This document shows positions 24,602 to 32,811 of a DNA stretch of 52,500 nucleotides, piece after piece. Position 1 is the stretch's first letter. Each line of letters begins with the position of its first letter. A program made the position numbers and the translations under genes. Below the pieces are notes generated by a model. It made no database searches and was not told the DNA's origin. It was given only the letters and a program-made list of their open reading frames with translations. The stretch is taken from positions 1 to 52,500 of the forward strand of contig NZ_AQQZ01000002.1 of NCBI RefSeq assembly GCF_001205715.1. The letters run 5' to 3'. The stretch comes from Pseudaestuariivita atlantica. GTDB taxonomy: Bacteria; Pseudomonadota; Alphaproteobacteria; Rhodobacterales; Rhodobacteraceae.

Positions 24602-25113
24602 TCCGGGCGCTGTTCATATCGCTGGTCCTGCCCGCGGCTGTGCAGGCGCAGGACACTGCCGGGGCGTTCTGGGACGCGTTGCTTGGATGCTGGGCGGTCA
24701 AGGATGGCGCGCCGGCGGACGAGCAGGGCTGGACGCTGAAGCGCGACTGGACGCCGGATTGCGGCGACTGCGCGGCAGCGACGCAGCTGTGGGATGCGGG
24801 CGCGGGGCTGACGGTGGCGCGGATGCGCGAAACCGATGAAAGCGAGCCGAGTTGTGCGCTGAACGAACGGTCCTGGCCGCGAGCGGCGGCGGTTCTGCCC
24901 GCGCTGGAGGCGATCTGGGCCAAGGCGGGAGTGTCGTGGATCGCGGACGATCTGAAGCGCCCGGCAAAGCCGTTCGCGATCCTGCTGAGTTGCGAGGCCG
25001 ATCTCGCGGCGCGGAAAGTCGCGGTCGTGGATGCCTCGGGCGGGGCCTTGCGGTTCACCGTGTCGGGCTGGATGCCGGACCATGCGGAGATGTGCGCGGG
25101 GGCGGCGGGATGA
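24598..25113 (+). CDS. Unknown secreted protein, third of four
   Basis: The 171-aa protein starts with GTG (GTGA overlap with the previous stop) and has a signal peptide IRALFISLVLPAAVQAQ. The mature part has six Cys (LLGCWAV, PDCGDCAA, PSCALN, LLSCEAD, AEMCAG), again even. A Trp-rich pattern (FWDALLGCW, DQGW-type) recurs. No domain is recognised. The four proteins resemble each other in size and placement of a Cys soon after the signal, hinting at a diverged family. Confidence 0.75.
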   Translation: MIRALFISLVLPAAVQAQDTAGAFWDALLGCWAVKDGAPADEQGWTLKRDWTPDCGDCAAATQLWDAGAGLTVARMRETDESEPSCALNERSWPRAAAVLPALEAIWAKAGVSWIADDLKRPAKPFAILLSCEADLAARKVAVVDASGGALRFTVSGWMPDHAEMCAGAAG

Positions 25114-25715
25114 GGGCGTGGATGCTTGCCGCAAGCCTTGCCTGGGCCACGCCCGGTTTCGCCAATGCGGATCTGTGGGCCTACATGATCGGCGTCTGCG
25201 TTGACGCGGTGGAGACCGGGCGGGTCGTCGACGCGGCCTTTGACGCGCGGGAGCGGACGCCGTGGCAATGCCGGGTCGACGGGGCTCGCCAGCCTTGCGG
25301 CGGGACGGAGGCTCGGTTCGGCAGCCTGACGGGATTGAGCCTTGTGGCGCTGGACCCGATGGTGCGGCCCGTGGCCGGGCGCGGTGTCGCCTGCCGGATG
25401 GGAAACCGGGTGGCGATCGCGGGCAACGGCGATCTTGGCCGTGCGCTGCGTGCCAAGACCGAGGCGCGGTTGCAGGGACGGCTTGAGCGGCGGGTCGAGG
25501 ACCAGGGCGGCGCGTGGGACGTCTGGCGCGGCTGCGCGTGGGATGGGCGGGAATACCGGCTGTCGGCCATGACGCAGGCCACGTTCGCAACATTTCTGGT
25601 GCATTTGGGCGCCGAGGATCGGAGCTGCGCACCGCAGGTGTCCGGGCTCGGGTCCGGGACCGCAAGCGAGGAGCCTCGGGTCGTGACCGGGGACGGGGGA
25701 GGAGTGAATGCCTGA
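25110..25715 (+). CDS. Unknown secreted protein, fourth of four
   Basis: The 201-aa protein starts at ATG 25110, overlapping the previous stop by ATGA, with signal peptide RAWMLAASLAWATPGFANA. The mature part has six Cys (GVCVDAV, WQCRVDG, QPCGGT, VACRMG, RGCAWD, RSCAPQ), suggesting disulfides. A Gly-rich low-complexity tail ends DGGGVNA. Its end overlaps livH by 8 bp, so it is translated with the permease. Function is unknown; a role in substrate capture or envelope handling for the transporter is inference from position. Confidence 0.75.
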   Translation: MRAWMLAASLAWATPGFANADLWAYMIGVCVDAVETGRVVDAAFDARERTPWQCRVDGARQPCGGTEARFGSLTGLSLVALDPMVRPVAGRGVACRMGNRVAIAGNGDLGRALRAKTEARLQGRLERRVEDQGGAWDVWRGCAWDGREYRLSAMTQATFATFLVHLGAEDRSCAPQVSGLGSGTASEEPRVVTGDGGGVNA

Positions 25716-26697
25716 ACAGCTGTTGTTTGCAGCCGAGGTGACGCTGAACGGCCTGATGGCGGGGGTGCTGTATGCCCTTGTCGCGCTGGGGTTCGTGCTG
25801 ATCTACAAGGCGAGCGGTATCTTCAATTATGCGCAGGGCGTGATGGCCCTGTTCGCGGCGGCGACGCTGGTGGGGATCATGAAGGGGCAGGTGCCGTTCG
25901 CGCACCTGATCAACGCCATCTTCGGAACCAAGGTGCATTACTTCGGCTGGACCGTGCCGGCGTTGCTGGCGATCCTGCTGACGCTTGTGGTGATGGTGGT
26001 GCTGGCCTGGGCCGTGAACCGGTTCATCATGCGCCACCTCGTGAACCAGGAGCCGATCATCCTGTTCATGGCGACGATCGGGTTTGCCTATTTCCTCGAA
26101 GGTCTGTCGGACCTGATGTGGAATTCCGAGATCAAGAAGCTGGACGTGGGGCTGCCGCAGGGCATCAACCTGTGGATCGACGAGACGACGTTCAACGCGT
26201 TCGGCTACGGGTTCTTCATCGACAATCTCGACATCGTGGCGACGGTGATCGCGATCGCGCTGGTCGCCTCGCTGATCTTCTTCGCGCAGTACACCAAGCA
26301 GGGCCGCGCGATGCGGGCCGTGGCGGACGATCACCAGGCGGCGCTGTCGGTGGGCGTGTCGCTGAACTTCATCTGGGTGATGGTGTGGTCGCTGGCGGGT
26401 TTCGTGGCGCTGGTCGCGGGCATGATGTGGGGGGCGAAATCGGGGGTTCAGTTCTCGCTGTCGCTGATCGCCCTGAAGGCGCTGCCGGTGCTGATGCTGG
26501 GGGGGTTCACGTCGATCCCCGGAGCGATCATCGGTGGGTTGATCATCGGCGTCGGCGAGCAGCTGTTCGAGTTCGCCATCGGTGCGCCGTTCCTTGGCGG
26601 CGCGACGCAGAACTGGTTCGCTTACGTGCTGGCGCTGGTGTTCCTTGTATTCCGCCCGCAGGGCCTTTTCGGGGAGAAGATCATTGAGCGGGTTTGA
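25708..26697 (+). CDS. livH: LivH-type ABC permease
   Basis: The 329-aa inner-membrane permease belongs to the HAAT importer family: GLMAGVLYALVALGFVLIYK at the first helix pair, ASGIFNYAQGVMALF, then AMRAVADDHQAALSVGV (the ATPase-contact EAA-like loop). It ends with LVFLVFRPQGLFGEKIIERV, the usual LivH terminus. The start overlaps the preceding secreted protein. It forms the pore with LivM. Confidence 0.95.
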   Translation: MPEQLLFAAEVTLNGLMAGVLYALVALGFVLIYKASGIFNYAQGVMALFAAATLVGIMKGQVPFAHLINAIFGTKVHYFGWTVPALLAILLTLVVMVVLAWAVNRFIMRHLVNQEPIILFMATIGFAYFLEGLSDLMWNSEIKKLDVGLPQGINLWIDETTFNAFGYGFFIDNLDIVATVIAIALVASLIFFAQYTKQGRAMRAVADDHQAALSVGVSLNFIWVMVWSLAGFVALVAGMMWGAKSGVQFSLSLIALKALPVLMLGGFTSIPGAIIGGLIIGVGEQLFEFAIGAPFLGGATQNWFAYVLALVFLVFRPQGLFGEKIIERV

Positions 26698-26710
26698 CGC
26701 GGGGTCGTCC

Positions 26711-26935
26711 CTATTGGCTGATCCACAGCCAGATCATCTTGGCGCACCCGGCGAGGAAGCCGAGCACGGCGCCTACGGGCGCGATGTACCAGGGCATGCC
26801 GTCGGTCAGGACGCTGTAGAGGCCGATGAAAAAGCCCATGACGGCGAACATGACCGGCAGCGCGAAGACCTCGAACAGGAGGTCGCGGAGAAACCGGCGG
26901 AGGCCGTGGCCGAAGCGGGTCAGTGTCGTACGCAT
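26711..26935 (-). CDS. Small membrane protein encoded antisense between livH and livM
   Basis: The 74-aa minus-strand ORF has a basic N terminus (MRTTLTRFGHGLRRFLRD) and two hydrophobic segments (VFALPVMFAVMGFFIGLYS and [19 protein letters not shown]). The positive-inside pattern and two clear helices look like a real protein. It is the only minus-strand gene in the plus-strand Liv cluster. No family is recognised. The reading could still be chance in GC-rich DNA. Confidence 0.55.
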   Translation of the reverse strand: MRTTLTRFGHGLRRFLRDLLFEVFALPVMFAVMGFFIGLYSVLTDGMPWYIAPVGAVLGFLAGCAKMIWLWISQ

Positions 26936-27018
26936 GCGTCTGAAACCGTGCTGAATTGCGTGTGGGCCGTGCCTTACACGCGCGGTGCGGCGAAAATGGG
27001 GCGTCCCGGATCGGGGGC

Positions 27019-27056
27019 CGCGCGGGCGACCCCGCGTGCCGCGAGGCCCGCCCACC
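27019..27056. repeat. 38-bp intergenic repeat, copy 1
   Basis: It matches 32710-32747 at 37 of 38 positions (single G/T change) and both are followed by a similar CCTTCGC. It lies in the 238-bp spacer between the antisense gene and livM. A second, weaker repeat with GACCCCGAGGTACTTGAAAA and CGAAGAAA follows near 27132-27160 and resembles copies A and B. Confidence 0.65.
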
Positions 27057-27173
27057 TGGCACCTTCGCGAGGGTGGTCCGCCCTGCGCGTAGGCGAGGGA
27101 TGTGCAGGTCGGACCGGGGCGCTGCCCCGGACCCCGAGGTACTTGAAAACCGAAGAAATTGGGGGAGCGCGCC

Positions 27174-28250
27174 GTGTTCTATCGTGAGGCGGGGGATTTC
27201 AAGACCTCCTATGTCGAGGACAGCCAGACCTTTCCCATCGCGTTCGACCGGTGGCGGTATTACGCCGTGCTGGCCTTTGCCTTCCTCGTGGTGCCGTTCA
27301 TCATCAACGATTACTGGGCCAATGCGATCCTGCTGCCGTTCCTGATCTATGCCATCGCGTCGATCGGGCTGAACATCCTGACCGGGTATTGCGGACAGGT
27401 GAGCCTTGGCACCGGCGGGTTCATGGCGGTGGGGGCCTATGCCTGTTACAAGCTGATGACGGCCTTCCCGGATGTGAACATCTTTTTCATCGTGATCGCC
27501 TCGGGCTTCATCACGGCGGGGGTGGGCGTGCTGTTCGGCCTGCCGAGTTTGCGGATCAAGGGGTTCTACTTGGCGGTGGCGACGCTGGCGGCGCAGTTCT
27601 TCCTTGTCTGGCTCTTCAACCGGGTGCCGTGGTTCTACAACTATTCCGCGTCGGGCCAGATCAACGCGCCGGAGCGGACGGTGTTCGGGATCGAGGTGAC
27701 GGGGCCCAATACCGAGGCCTGGGCGACCTACCTGTTCTGCCTTGTCTTTACGGTCCTGCTGGCGATCATCGCGCGCAACCTGACGCGCGGGGCGCAGGGG
27801 CGGGAATGGATGTCGATCCGCGACATGGACATCGCCGCGGAGATCATCGGGGTGAACCCGCTGCGGGCGAAGCTGACGGCCTTTGCGGTGTCGTCATTCT
27901 ACGTCGGCGTCGCGGGGGCGTTGTTCTTTGCCGTCTATCTTGGCGCGGTCGAGGTGGGCGAGGTATTCGGCATCCAGAAGTCGTTCATCGTGCTGTTCAT
28001 GATCATCATCGGCGGGCTGGGGTCGATATTCGGCTCGTTCGCGGGGGCGGCGTTCCTCGTGGTACTTCCGGTGGCGCTGAAGCTGGTGGGTGTGGACCTG
28101 CTGGGCTGGCCTACGGATATCGTGGCGCATTTCCAGCTGGTCATCATCGGGCTGTTGATCGTGGTCTTCCTGATCGCGGAGCCGCACGGGATGGCGCAGC
28201 TGTGGCGCGTGGCCAAGGAGAAGTTGAGATTGTGGCCGTTTCCGCATTGA
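27174..28250 (+). CDS. livM: LivM-type ABC permease
   Basis: The 358-aa permease is the partner of LivH. The GTG start at 27174 (MFYREAGDFKTSY) has GGGGGAG seven bases upstream. Helices include LAFAFLVVPFIINDYW and IGLNILTGYCGQVSLGTGGFM, which carries the LivM motif GxxSLGxxGFM. Cytoplasmic contact loop residues DMDIAAEIIGVNPLRAKLTA follow. The C terminus (HGMAQLWRVAKEKLRLWPF) is typical. Confidence 0.94.
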   Translation: MFYREAGDFKTSYVEDSQTFPIAFDRWRYYAVLAFAFLVVPFIINDYWANAILLPFLIYAIASIGLNILTGYCGQVSLGTGGFMAVGAYACYKLMTAFPDVNIFFIVIASGFITAGVGVLFGLPSLRIKGFYLAVATLAAQFFLVWLFNRVPWFYNYSASGQINAPERTVFGIEVTGPNTEAWATYLFCLVFTVLLAIIARNLTRGAQGREWMSIRDMDIAAEIIGVNPLRAKLTAFAVSSFYVGVAGALFFAVYLGAVEVGEVFGIQKSFIVLFMIIIGGLGSIFGSFAGAAFLVVLPVALKLVGVDLLGWPTDIVAHFQLVIIGLLIVVFLIAEPHGMAQLWRVAKEKLRLWPFPH

Positions 28251-28263
28251 GTGGAGGGGTCAT

Positions 28264-28300
28264 GGCGGGCTGAAAACCGCCTAACGCCGGCCTGACCGGC
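28264..28300 (+). promoter_or_regulatory. Two small hairpins in the binding-protein leader
   Basis: GGCGG/CCGCC (28264-28281) and GCCGG/CCGGC (28286-28300) sit in the 71-bp livM-binding-protein gap, just before a strong GGGAGGAAG ribosome-binding site. Such structures often protect the binding-protein mRNA and let it be made in excess. Confidence 0.35.
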
Positions 28301-28321
28301 AACCAAACGGGAGGAAGAAAA

Positions 28322-29602
28322 ATGAAGAAACTGTTTGCAACGACAATGCTGGCCACGATGGTGGCGGGCCCGGTGATGGCGGACCTCGTGTTCCCGTCGC
28401 TGTCGTATCGCACGGGGCCCTACGCGGCGGGTGGCATCCCGTTCGCGGATGGCTATGCCGATTACTTCACGCTGCTGAACGAGCGTGATGGCGGTATCGG
28501 CGGTGTCGAGGCGCGCGTGCTGGAATGCGAGACCGGCTACAACACCGAGAAGGGTGTGGAGTGCTACGAATCGACCAAGGGCGAAGGCTCGCTGGTGTAC
28601 CAGCCGCTGTCGACGGGCATCACCTACCAGCTGATCCCGAAAACCACCGCCGATGGCATTCCCATGCACACGATGGGTTATGGCCGGACCTCGGCGGCGA
28701 ACGGCAAGGTGTTCAGCCACACGTTCAACTATCCGGGCAACTACTGGAACGGTGCGTCGGGGGCGATCAACTACCTGCTGGAGACCAATGGCGGTGACAT
28801 CAGCGGCAAGAAGATCGCGCTGGTCTATCACAACTCTGCCTACGGCAAGGAGCCGATCCGGACGCTGGAAGAGCTGTCGGCCAAGCACGGGTTCGAGCTG
28901 AGCCTGATCCCGGTCGATCACCCCGGCCAGGAACAGAAGGCGCAGTGGCTGCAGATCCGCCGCGAGCGTCCCGACAACGTGCTGATGTGGGGCTGGGGCG
29001 TGATGAACCAGGTGGCCGTGCAGGAAGCCGCGAACATCCGCTACCCGATGGAGAACTTCATCGGCATCTGGTGGTCGGGTTCGGAGAACGACGTGCTGCC
29101 CGCGGGTGACGCGGCGAACGGCTACAAGGCGCTGACGTTCCACAACGTGGGGTCGGACTTCCCGGTGTTCGACGACATCCAGAAATACGTCGTCGATGCG
29201 GGCAAGGCAGCGGGCGCGGGCGACCAGATCGGGACCGTCCTCTATAACCGTGGCATGTACGCGGCGATGCTGGCGGCCGAAGCGGCCAAGACCGCGCAGG
29301 AAATCCACGGCACCGCCGACATCACGCCCGCGATGATGCGGGACGGGATGGAAGCGCTGGAGATGACCGAGGCGAAGATGGAGGCCCTTGGCCTGCCGAA
29401 CTTCGGTCCGGCCTTCTCGGTCTCGTGCGAGAACCACGGTGGTCCCGGCCTTGTGGGTGTGACCCAGTGGGATGCGGGCGCCAAGCAGTGGTCGCTGATC
29501 TCGGGCTACAAGCCGACCGACGCGGACGTGATCGGGCCGCTGATCGAAGCCGACTCGGCCGCTTATGCCGAGGAAGCCGGGATCGAGCCGGGCTGCTCGT
29601 AA
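28322..29602 (+). CDS. Periplasmic HAAT-type substrate-binding protein
   Basis: The 426-aa protein has a signal peptide (MKKLFATTMLATMVAGPVMA) and a Peripla_BP_6/LivJ-type fold: FPSLSYRTGPYAAGG, GYADYFTLLNERDGGIGG, VECYESTKGEG, and GKKIALVYHNSAYGKE. It delivers substrate to LivHM/GF. The substrate is unlikely to be a plain branched-chain amino acid given two linked CoA ligases; an organic acid fits better but is inference. A strong GGGAGGAAG site precedes the ATG. Confidence 0.92.
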   Translation: MKKLFATTMLATMVAGPVMADLVFPSLSYRTGPYAAGGIPFADGYADYFTLLNERDGGIGGVEARVLECETGYNTEKGVECYESTKGEGSLVYQPLSTGITYQLIPKTTADGIPMHTMGYGRTSAANGKVFSHTFNYPGNYWNGASGAINYLLETNGGDISGKKIALVYHNSAYGKEPIRTLEELSAKHGFELSLIPVDHPGQEQKAQWLQIRRERPDNVLMWGWGVMNQVAVQEAANIRYPMENFIGIWWSGSENDVLPAGDAANGYKALTFHNVGSDFPVFDDIQKYVVDAGKAAGAGDQIGTVLYNRGMYAAMLAAEAAKTAQEIHGTADITPAMMRDGMEALEMTEAKMEALGLPNFGPAFSVSCENHGGPGLVGVTQWDAGAKQWSLISGYKPTDADVIGPLIEADSAAYAEEAGIEPGCS

Positions 29603-29613
29603 GCTGATTGGTT

Positions 29614-29644
29614 CCGGCCCGCCGCGACCATGGCGGCGGGCCGG
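29614..29644 (+). terminator. Strong hairpin after the binding-protein gene
   Basis: CCGGCCCGCCGC and GCGGCGGGCCGG form a perfect 12-bp stem with a 7-nt loop 11 bp past the stop. There is no U-run, so it is better read as a processing/stability hairpin or partial terminator, giving excess binding-protein mRNA relative to livF. A GGCATTTTCGAACGAAGATGAAG-like motif related to the intergenic repeats follows immediately. Confidence 0.55.
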
Positions 29645-29704
29645 GGCATTTTCGAACGAAGATGAAGCGCGGGGGTGCGCCCCCGGATCGTGAGGACACG
29701 CGGG

Positions 29705-30526
29705 ATGCTGGACGGGGCGAAGACGCAGGAGACCCTTCTGGAGGTTAACAATATCGAGGTGATCTACAATCACGTGATCCTCGTGTTGAAGGGCGTGTCG
29801 TTGCAGGTGCCCAAGGGCGGCATCACGGCATTGCTGGGCGGCAACGGCGCGGGCAAGACGACCACGCTCAAGGCCATTTCTGGCCTGTTGGCGAGCGAGC
29901 GGGGCGAGGTGACCAAGGGCACGATTTCCTACAAGGGCGAATCGACCGCGGCGCGCGATCCGGCGGAGCTGGTGAAGATGGGCGTGATCCAGGTGATGGA
30001 GGGGCGCCATTGCTTCGAACACCTGACGGTCGAGGAGAACCTGCTGACCGGGGCCTATACCCGGCGCGATGCCAAGGGCGTCGCCGATGACCTTGAACTG
30101 GTCTATTCCTATTTCCCGCGCCTGAAAGAGCGGCGGACGAGCCAGGCGGGATACACGTCGGGCGGGGAGCAGCAGATGTGCGCGATCGGTCGGGCGCTGA
30201 TGTCGCGGCCCGAGACGATCCTGCTGGACGAGCCCAGCATGGGGCTTGCGCCGCAGCTGGTGGAACAGATTTTCGGGATCGTGAAGGATCTCAACGAGAA
30301 GGAGGGGCTGACCTTCCTTCTGGCCGAGCAGAACACAAACGTCGCGTTGCGGTTCGCGCATACCGGGTACATCCTTGAATCCGGGCGCGTCGTGATGGAG
30401 GGGTTGGCCGCGGATCTGCGGGAGAACCCGGACGTGAAGGAATTCTACCTTGGTATGTCCGACGAGGGGCGCAAGTCGTTCCGCGACGTGCGGTCCTACC
30501 GTCGGCGCAAGCGCTGGCTGTCATGA
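29705..30526 (+). CDS. livF: LivF-type ABC transporter ATP-binding protein
   Basis: The 273-aa second ATPase of the importer has Walker A LGGNGAGKTTT, signature SGGEQQMCAIGRAL and Walker B ILLDEPSMGLAP, with the H-loop replaced as in LivF (LLAEQNTNVAL). Start ATG 29705 (MLDGAKTQE) has GAGGA upstream. The C terminus carries a basic RSYRRRKRW tail. Its stop overlaps the next gene by ATGA. Confidence 0.93.
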   Translation: MLDGAKTQETLLEVNNIEVIYNHVILVLKGVSLQVPKGGITALLGGNGAGKTTTLKAISGLLASERGEVTKGTISYKGESTAARDPAELVKMGVIQVMEGRHCFEHLTVEENLLTGAYTRRDAKGVADDLELVYSYFPRLKERRTSQAGYTSGGEQQMCAIGRALMSRPETILLDEPSMGLAPQLVEQIFGIVKDLNEKEGLTFLLAEQNTNVALRFAHTGYILESGRVVMEGLAADLRENPDVKEFYLGMSDEGRKSFRDVRSYRRRKRWLS

Positions 30527-31227
30527 GCGTTCCGTCGGCGCACCATGACGACCCGCATCTGCTGAACCGGACGGGGTGGCTGCGCGCGTCGGTGCTGGGT
30601 GCCAATGACGGGATCGTATCGGTTGCCTCGGTGATCGTTGGCGTGGCTGCGGCGGATCCGACGCCGTCGGTGATCTTCCTTGCCGGGGCGGCGGCGCTGG
30701 CGGCGGGTGCGATGTCGATGGCCGCGGGCGAATACGTGAGCGTGTCGTCGCAGTCGGACCTTGAGGCCGCCGATATCGAGCGGGAGCGCCAGGCGCTGGA
30801 GGTCAATCCCGAGGGTGAGGAGGCCGAACTGGCCGAGATCTACATGGCGCGTGGCCTCAGCGAGGCCACGGCGCGGCAGGTGGCGCGCGAGTTGAGCGAG
30901 GGCGATGCGCTCGCCGCGCATGTGCGCGACGAGCTGGGCCTGACGGACGAGCAGGCGGCGCAGCCGCTGCTGGCGGCGGCGGCCTCGGCCGCGACCTTCA
31001 GTATATTTGCGGCGATCCCGCTGGCGGCGGCCATGCTGACACCCGCGGGCACGATCATTCCGGTGGTCGTGGTCATCACGCTCTTGTCGCTGGCGCTGCT
31101 GGGCATTCTGGGCGCGCAGGCGGGCGGCGCGCGCTGGGGGCCTGCCGCGTTGCGCGTGGTGGTCTGGGGCGGGCTTGCCATGGCGGTGACCGCCGCAGTC
31201 GGGCGATTGTTCGGCGTGGCGGTCTGA
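30523..31227 (+). CDS. VIT1/CCC1-family Fe/Mn transporter
   Basis: The 234-aa membrane protein has the VIT hallmark RASVLGANDGIVSVASVIVGV in helix 1, AGAMSMAAGEYVSVSSQSDLE in helix 2, a cytoplasmic helical segment with many Glu (EELNPEGEEAELAEIY-type metal-binding region), and three C-terminal helices. It should move Fe(II) or Mn(II) out of the cytoplasm. It overlaps livF by ATGA, which links expression but not obviously function. Confidence 0.9.
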   Translation: MSVPSAHHDDPHLLNRTGWLRASVLGANDGIVSVASVIVGVAAADPTPSVIFLAGAAALAAGAMSMAAGEYVSVSSQSDLEAADIERERQALEVNPEGEEAELAEIYMARGLSEATARQVARELSEGDALAAHVRDELGLTDEQAAQPLLAAAASAATFSIFAAIPLAAAMLTPAGTIIPVVVVITLLSLALLGILGAQAGGARWGPAALRVVVWGGLAMAVTAAVGRLFGVAV

Positions 31228-31230
31228 ACC

Positions 31231-31749
31231 TTGCGCGTCTTTGTCGGCCTGCCGGTGCCGGAGGGGCTGATCGCGACCTGCGTCCGGGCGCAGGGATTGA
31301 TCCGGGGTGGTCGGATCGTTCCGGTCGAGGACCTGCACCTTACGCTCGCCTTTGTCGAGGATGCGGGTGACGAGCCGCTGGACATGCTTGACGACGACTT
31401 GCGCGGGCAGGTGCTGCCCGGCGCGGCGATGCAGGTGACGGGCCTTGCGGGGTTCGGGCATCCGGTGAACGCGGTCGCCTTCGACATCGCGCCGGAGCCG
31501 GGGCTTGCGGCGTTGCACGGGATCGTGGCGCGCGCGCTGCGGCGGGCGGGGCTGGTCGCGGATGCCAAGCGGTTCCGCCCCCACGTGACGCTGGCGCGCG
31601 GCAAGCCGGACGTGACGCGGCTGGCAGAGGCGGCGCCGGTCACCGATACGCACCGCGCGACGGCGCTGAACCTGTGGTCGTCGCGCTTGACGCCGCGCGG
31701 GCCGGTCTATGAGGTGCTGGCAAGCTATCCGGTGGGGGGAACGACATGA
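31231..31749 (+). CDS. thpR: RNA 2',3'-cyclic phosphodiesterase
   Basis: The 172-aa protein is a 2H-superfamily enzyme (ThpR, formerly 2'-5' RNA ligase). The two catalytic HxTx motifs are DLHLTLAFV (~41-49) and FRPHVTLARG (~109-118). It starts with TTG at 31231, 3 bp after the VIT gene. Its end overlaps the quinone-reductase-like gene by 4 bp. The physiological RNA substrate is unknown. Confidence 0.92.
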   Translation: MRVFVGLPVPEGLIATCVRAQGLIRGGRIVPVEDLHLTLAFVEDAGDEPLDMLDDDLRGQVLPGAAMQVTGLAGFGHPVNAVAFDIAPEPGLAALHGIVARALRRAGLVADAKRFRPHVTLARGKPDVTRLAEAAPVTDTHRATALNLWSSRLTPRGPVYEVLASYPVGGTT

Positions 31750-32705
31750 AAGCGGTCTGGTACGAGCGGTTCGGTCCGGCGGACGAGGTGTTGCAGCTGG
31801 GCGAGATGGAGACGCCCGAGCCGGGACCGGGCGAGGTGCGCGTGCGGGTGCATGCCACCGGCATCAACCCGTCGGACGTGAAGCTGCGGGGCGGGGCGCG
31901 GCCCGGAGCGGTGATGGCCCATCCCCGCGTGATCCCCCATTCGGACGGGGCCGGCATCGTCGATGCGGCGGGTCCGGGTGCCGAGGACTGGATCGGCAGG
32001 CGCGTCTGGATCAGCAACGGCCAGTGGCAGCGCGCCCATGGCACCGCGTCTGAATACGTGTGCCTTCCGGTGGCGCTGGTGGCGGAGCTGCCCGATGGCA
32101 CCTCCTTCGCGGAAGGCGCCTGCCTTGGCATTCCGGCGCTGACGGCATGGTACGCGCTGCGCGGGGTCGAGGCCGGTCAGACCGTGCTTGTCACCGGCGG
32201 CGCGGGATCGGTCGGGCGCTATGCCTGCCAGATGGCGAGGTTGATGGGGGCGGAGGTGGTGACGACCGTGTCGTCCCCTGAGAAGGGCGCGCATGCGGGT
32301 GCGCCGTGGATCAATTACCGGACCGAGGACGTGGCCGCGCGGGTGCGCGAGATGGTGGGCGGTGTCGACCGCATCGTCGAGGTGGATTTCGCGGCGAACC
32401 AGGCGGTGTCGCTGGATGTCATCAACCCCGGCGGCACGATCGCGGGTTATGCCAGCGCCAGCGTGATGTCCCCGACGCTCGACTGGTACGGGTTCATGTT
32501 CAAGAACGTGCGGCTGCACATGCTGATCGTCTACCAGCTGACCCGCGCCGAGCGGGCCGAGGGGCAGGCGCAGGTCAACCGCTGGCTGGCCGAGGGCGGG
32601 TTGAGCCATGCCGTCGTCGATGGCGGGCGGATGGAGGACATGGCCCGCGCCCATGCGCGGGTCGAGGCGGGCAACAAGCTGGGCACCGTGGTGGTAACCC
32701 TGTGA
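31746..32705 (+). CDS. Zinc-independent MDR / quinone-reductase-like enzyme
   Basis: The 319-aa protein belongs to the medium-chain dehydrogenase/reductase family: GATGINPSDVKLR-type opening (residues ~33-43), PHSDGAGIVDAAGPG, and the cofactor loop TGGAGSVGRYA at ~155. The zinc-ligand Cys set is absent, as in NADPH:quinone oxidoreductases. It should reduce a quinone or enone with NADPH. ATG 31746 overlaps thpR by ATGA. Confidence 0.9.
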   Translation: MKAVWYERFGPADEVLQLGEMETPEPGPGEVRVRVHATGINPSDVKLRGGARPGAVMAHPRVIPHSDGAGIVDAAGPGAEDWIGRRVWISNGQWQRAHGTASEYVCLPVALVAELPDGTSFAEGACLGIPALTAWYALRGVEAGQTVLVTGGAGSVGRYACQMARLMGAEVVTTVSSPEKGAHAGAPWINYRTEDVAARVREMVGGVDRIVEVDFAANQAVSLDVINPGGTIAGYASASVMSPTLDWYGFMFKNVRLHMLIVYQLTRAERAEGQAQVNRWLAEGGLSHAVVDGGRMEDMARAHARVEAGNKLGTVVVTL

Positions 32706-32709
32706 AGCC

Positions 32710-32747
32710 CGCGCGGGCGACCCCGCGTTCCGCGAGGCCCGCCCACC
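32710..32747. repeat. 38-bp intergenic repeat, copy 2
   Basis: It matches copy 1 (27019-27056) at 37 of 38 bases. It starts five bases after the quinone-reductase stop and lies ahead of the PaaK-like gene. The two copies bracket the livM-to-quinone-reductase part of the cluster, in the same orientation. Confidence 0.65.
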
Positions 32748-32811
32748 CGGACCCTTCGCAAAACGCGTTGATATTGCATAACATCGGATTCCGAGGACAG
32801 GTGAGGGCGTG

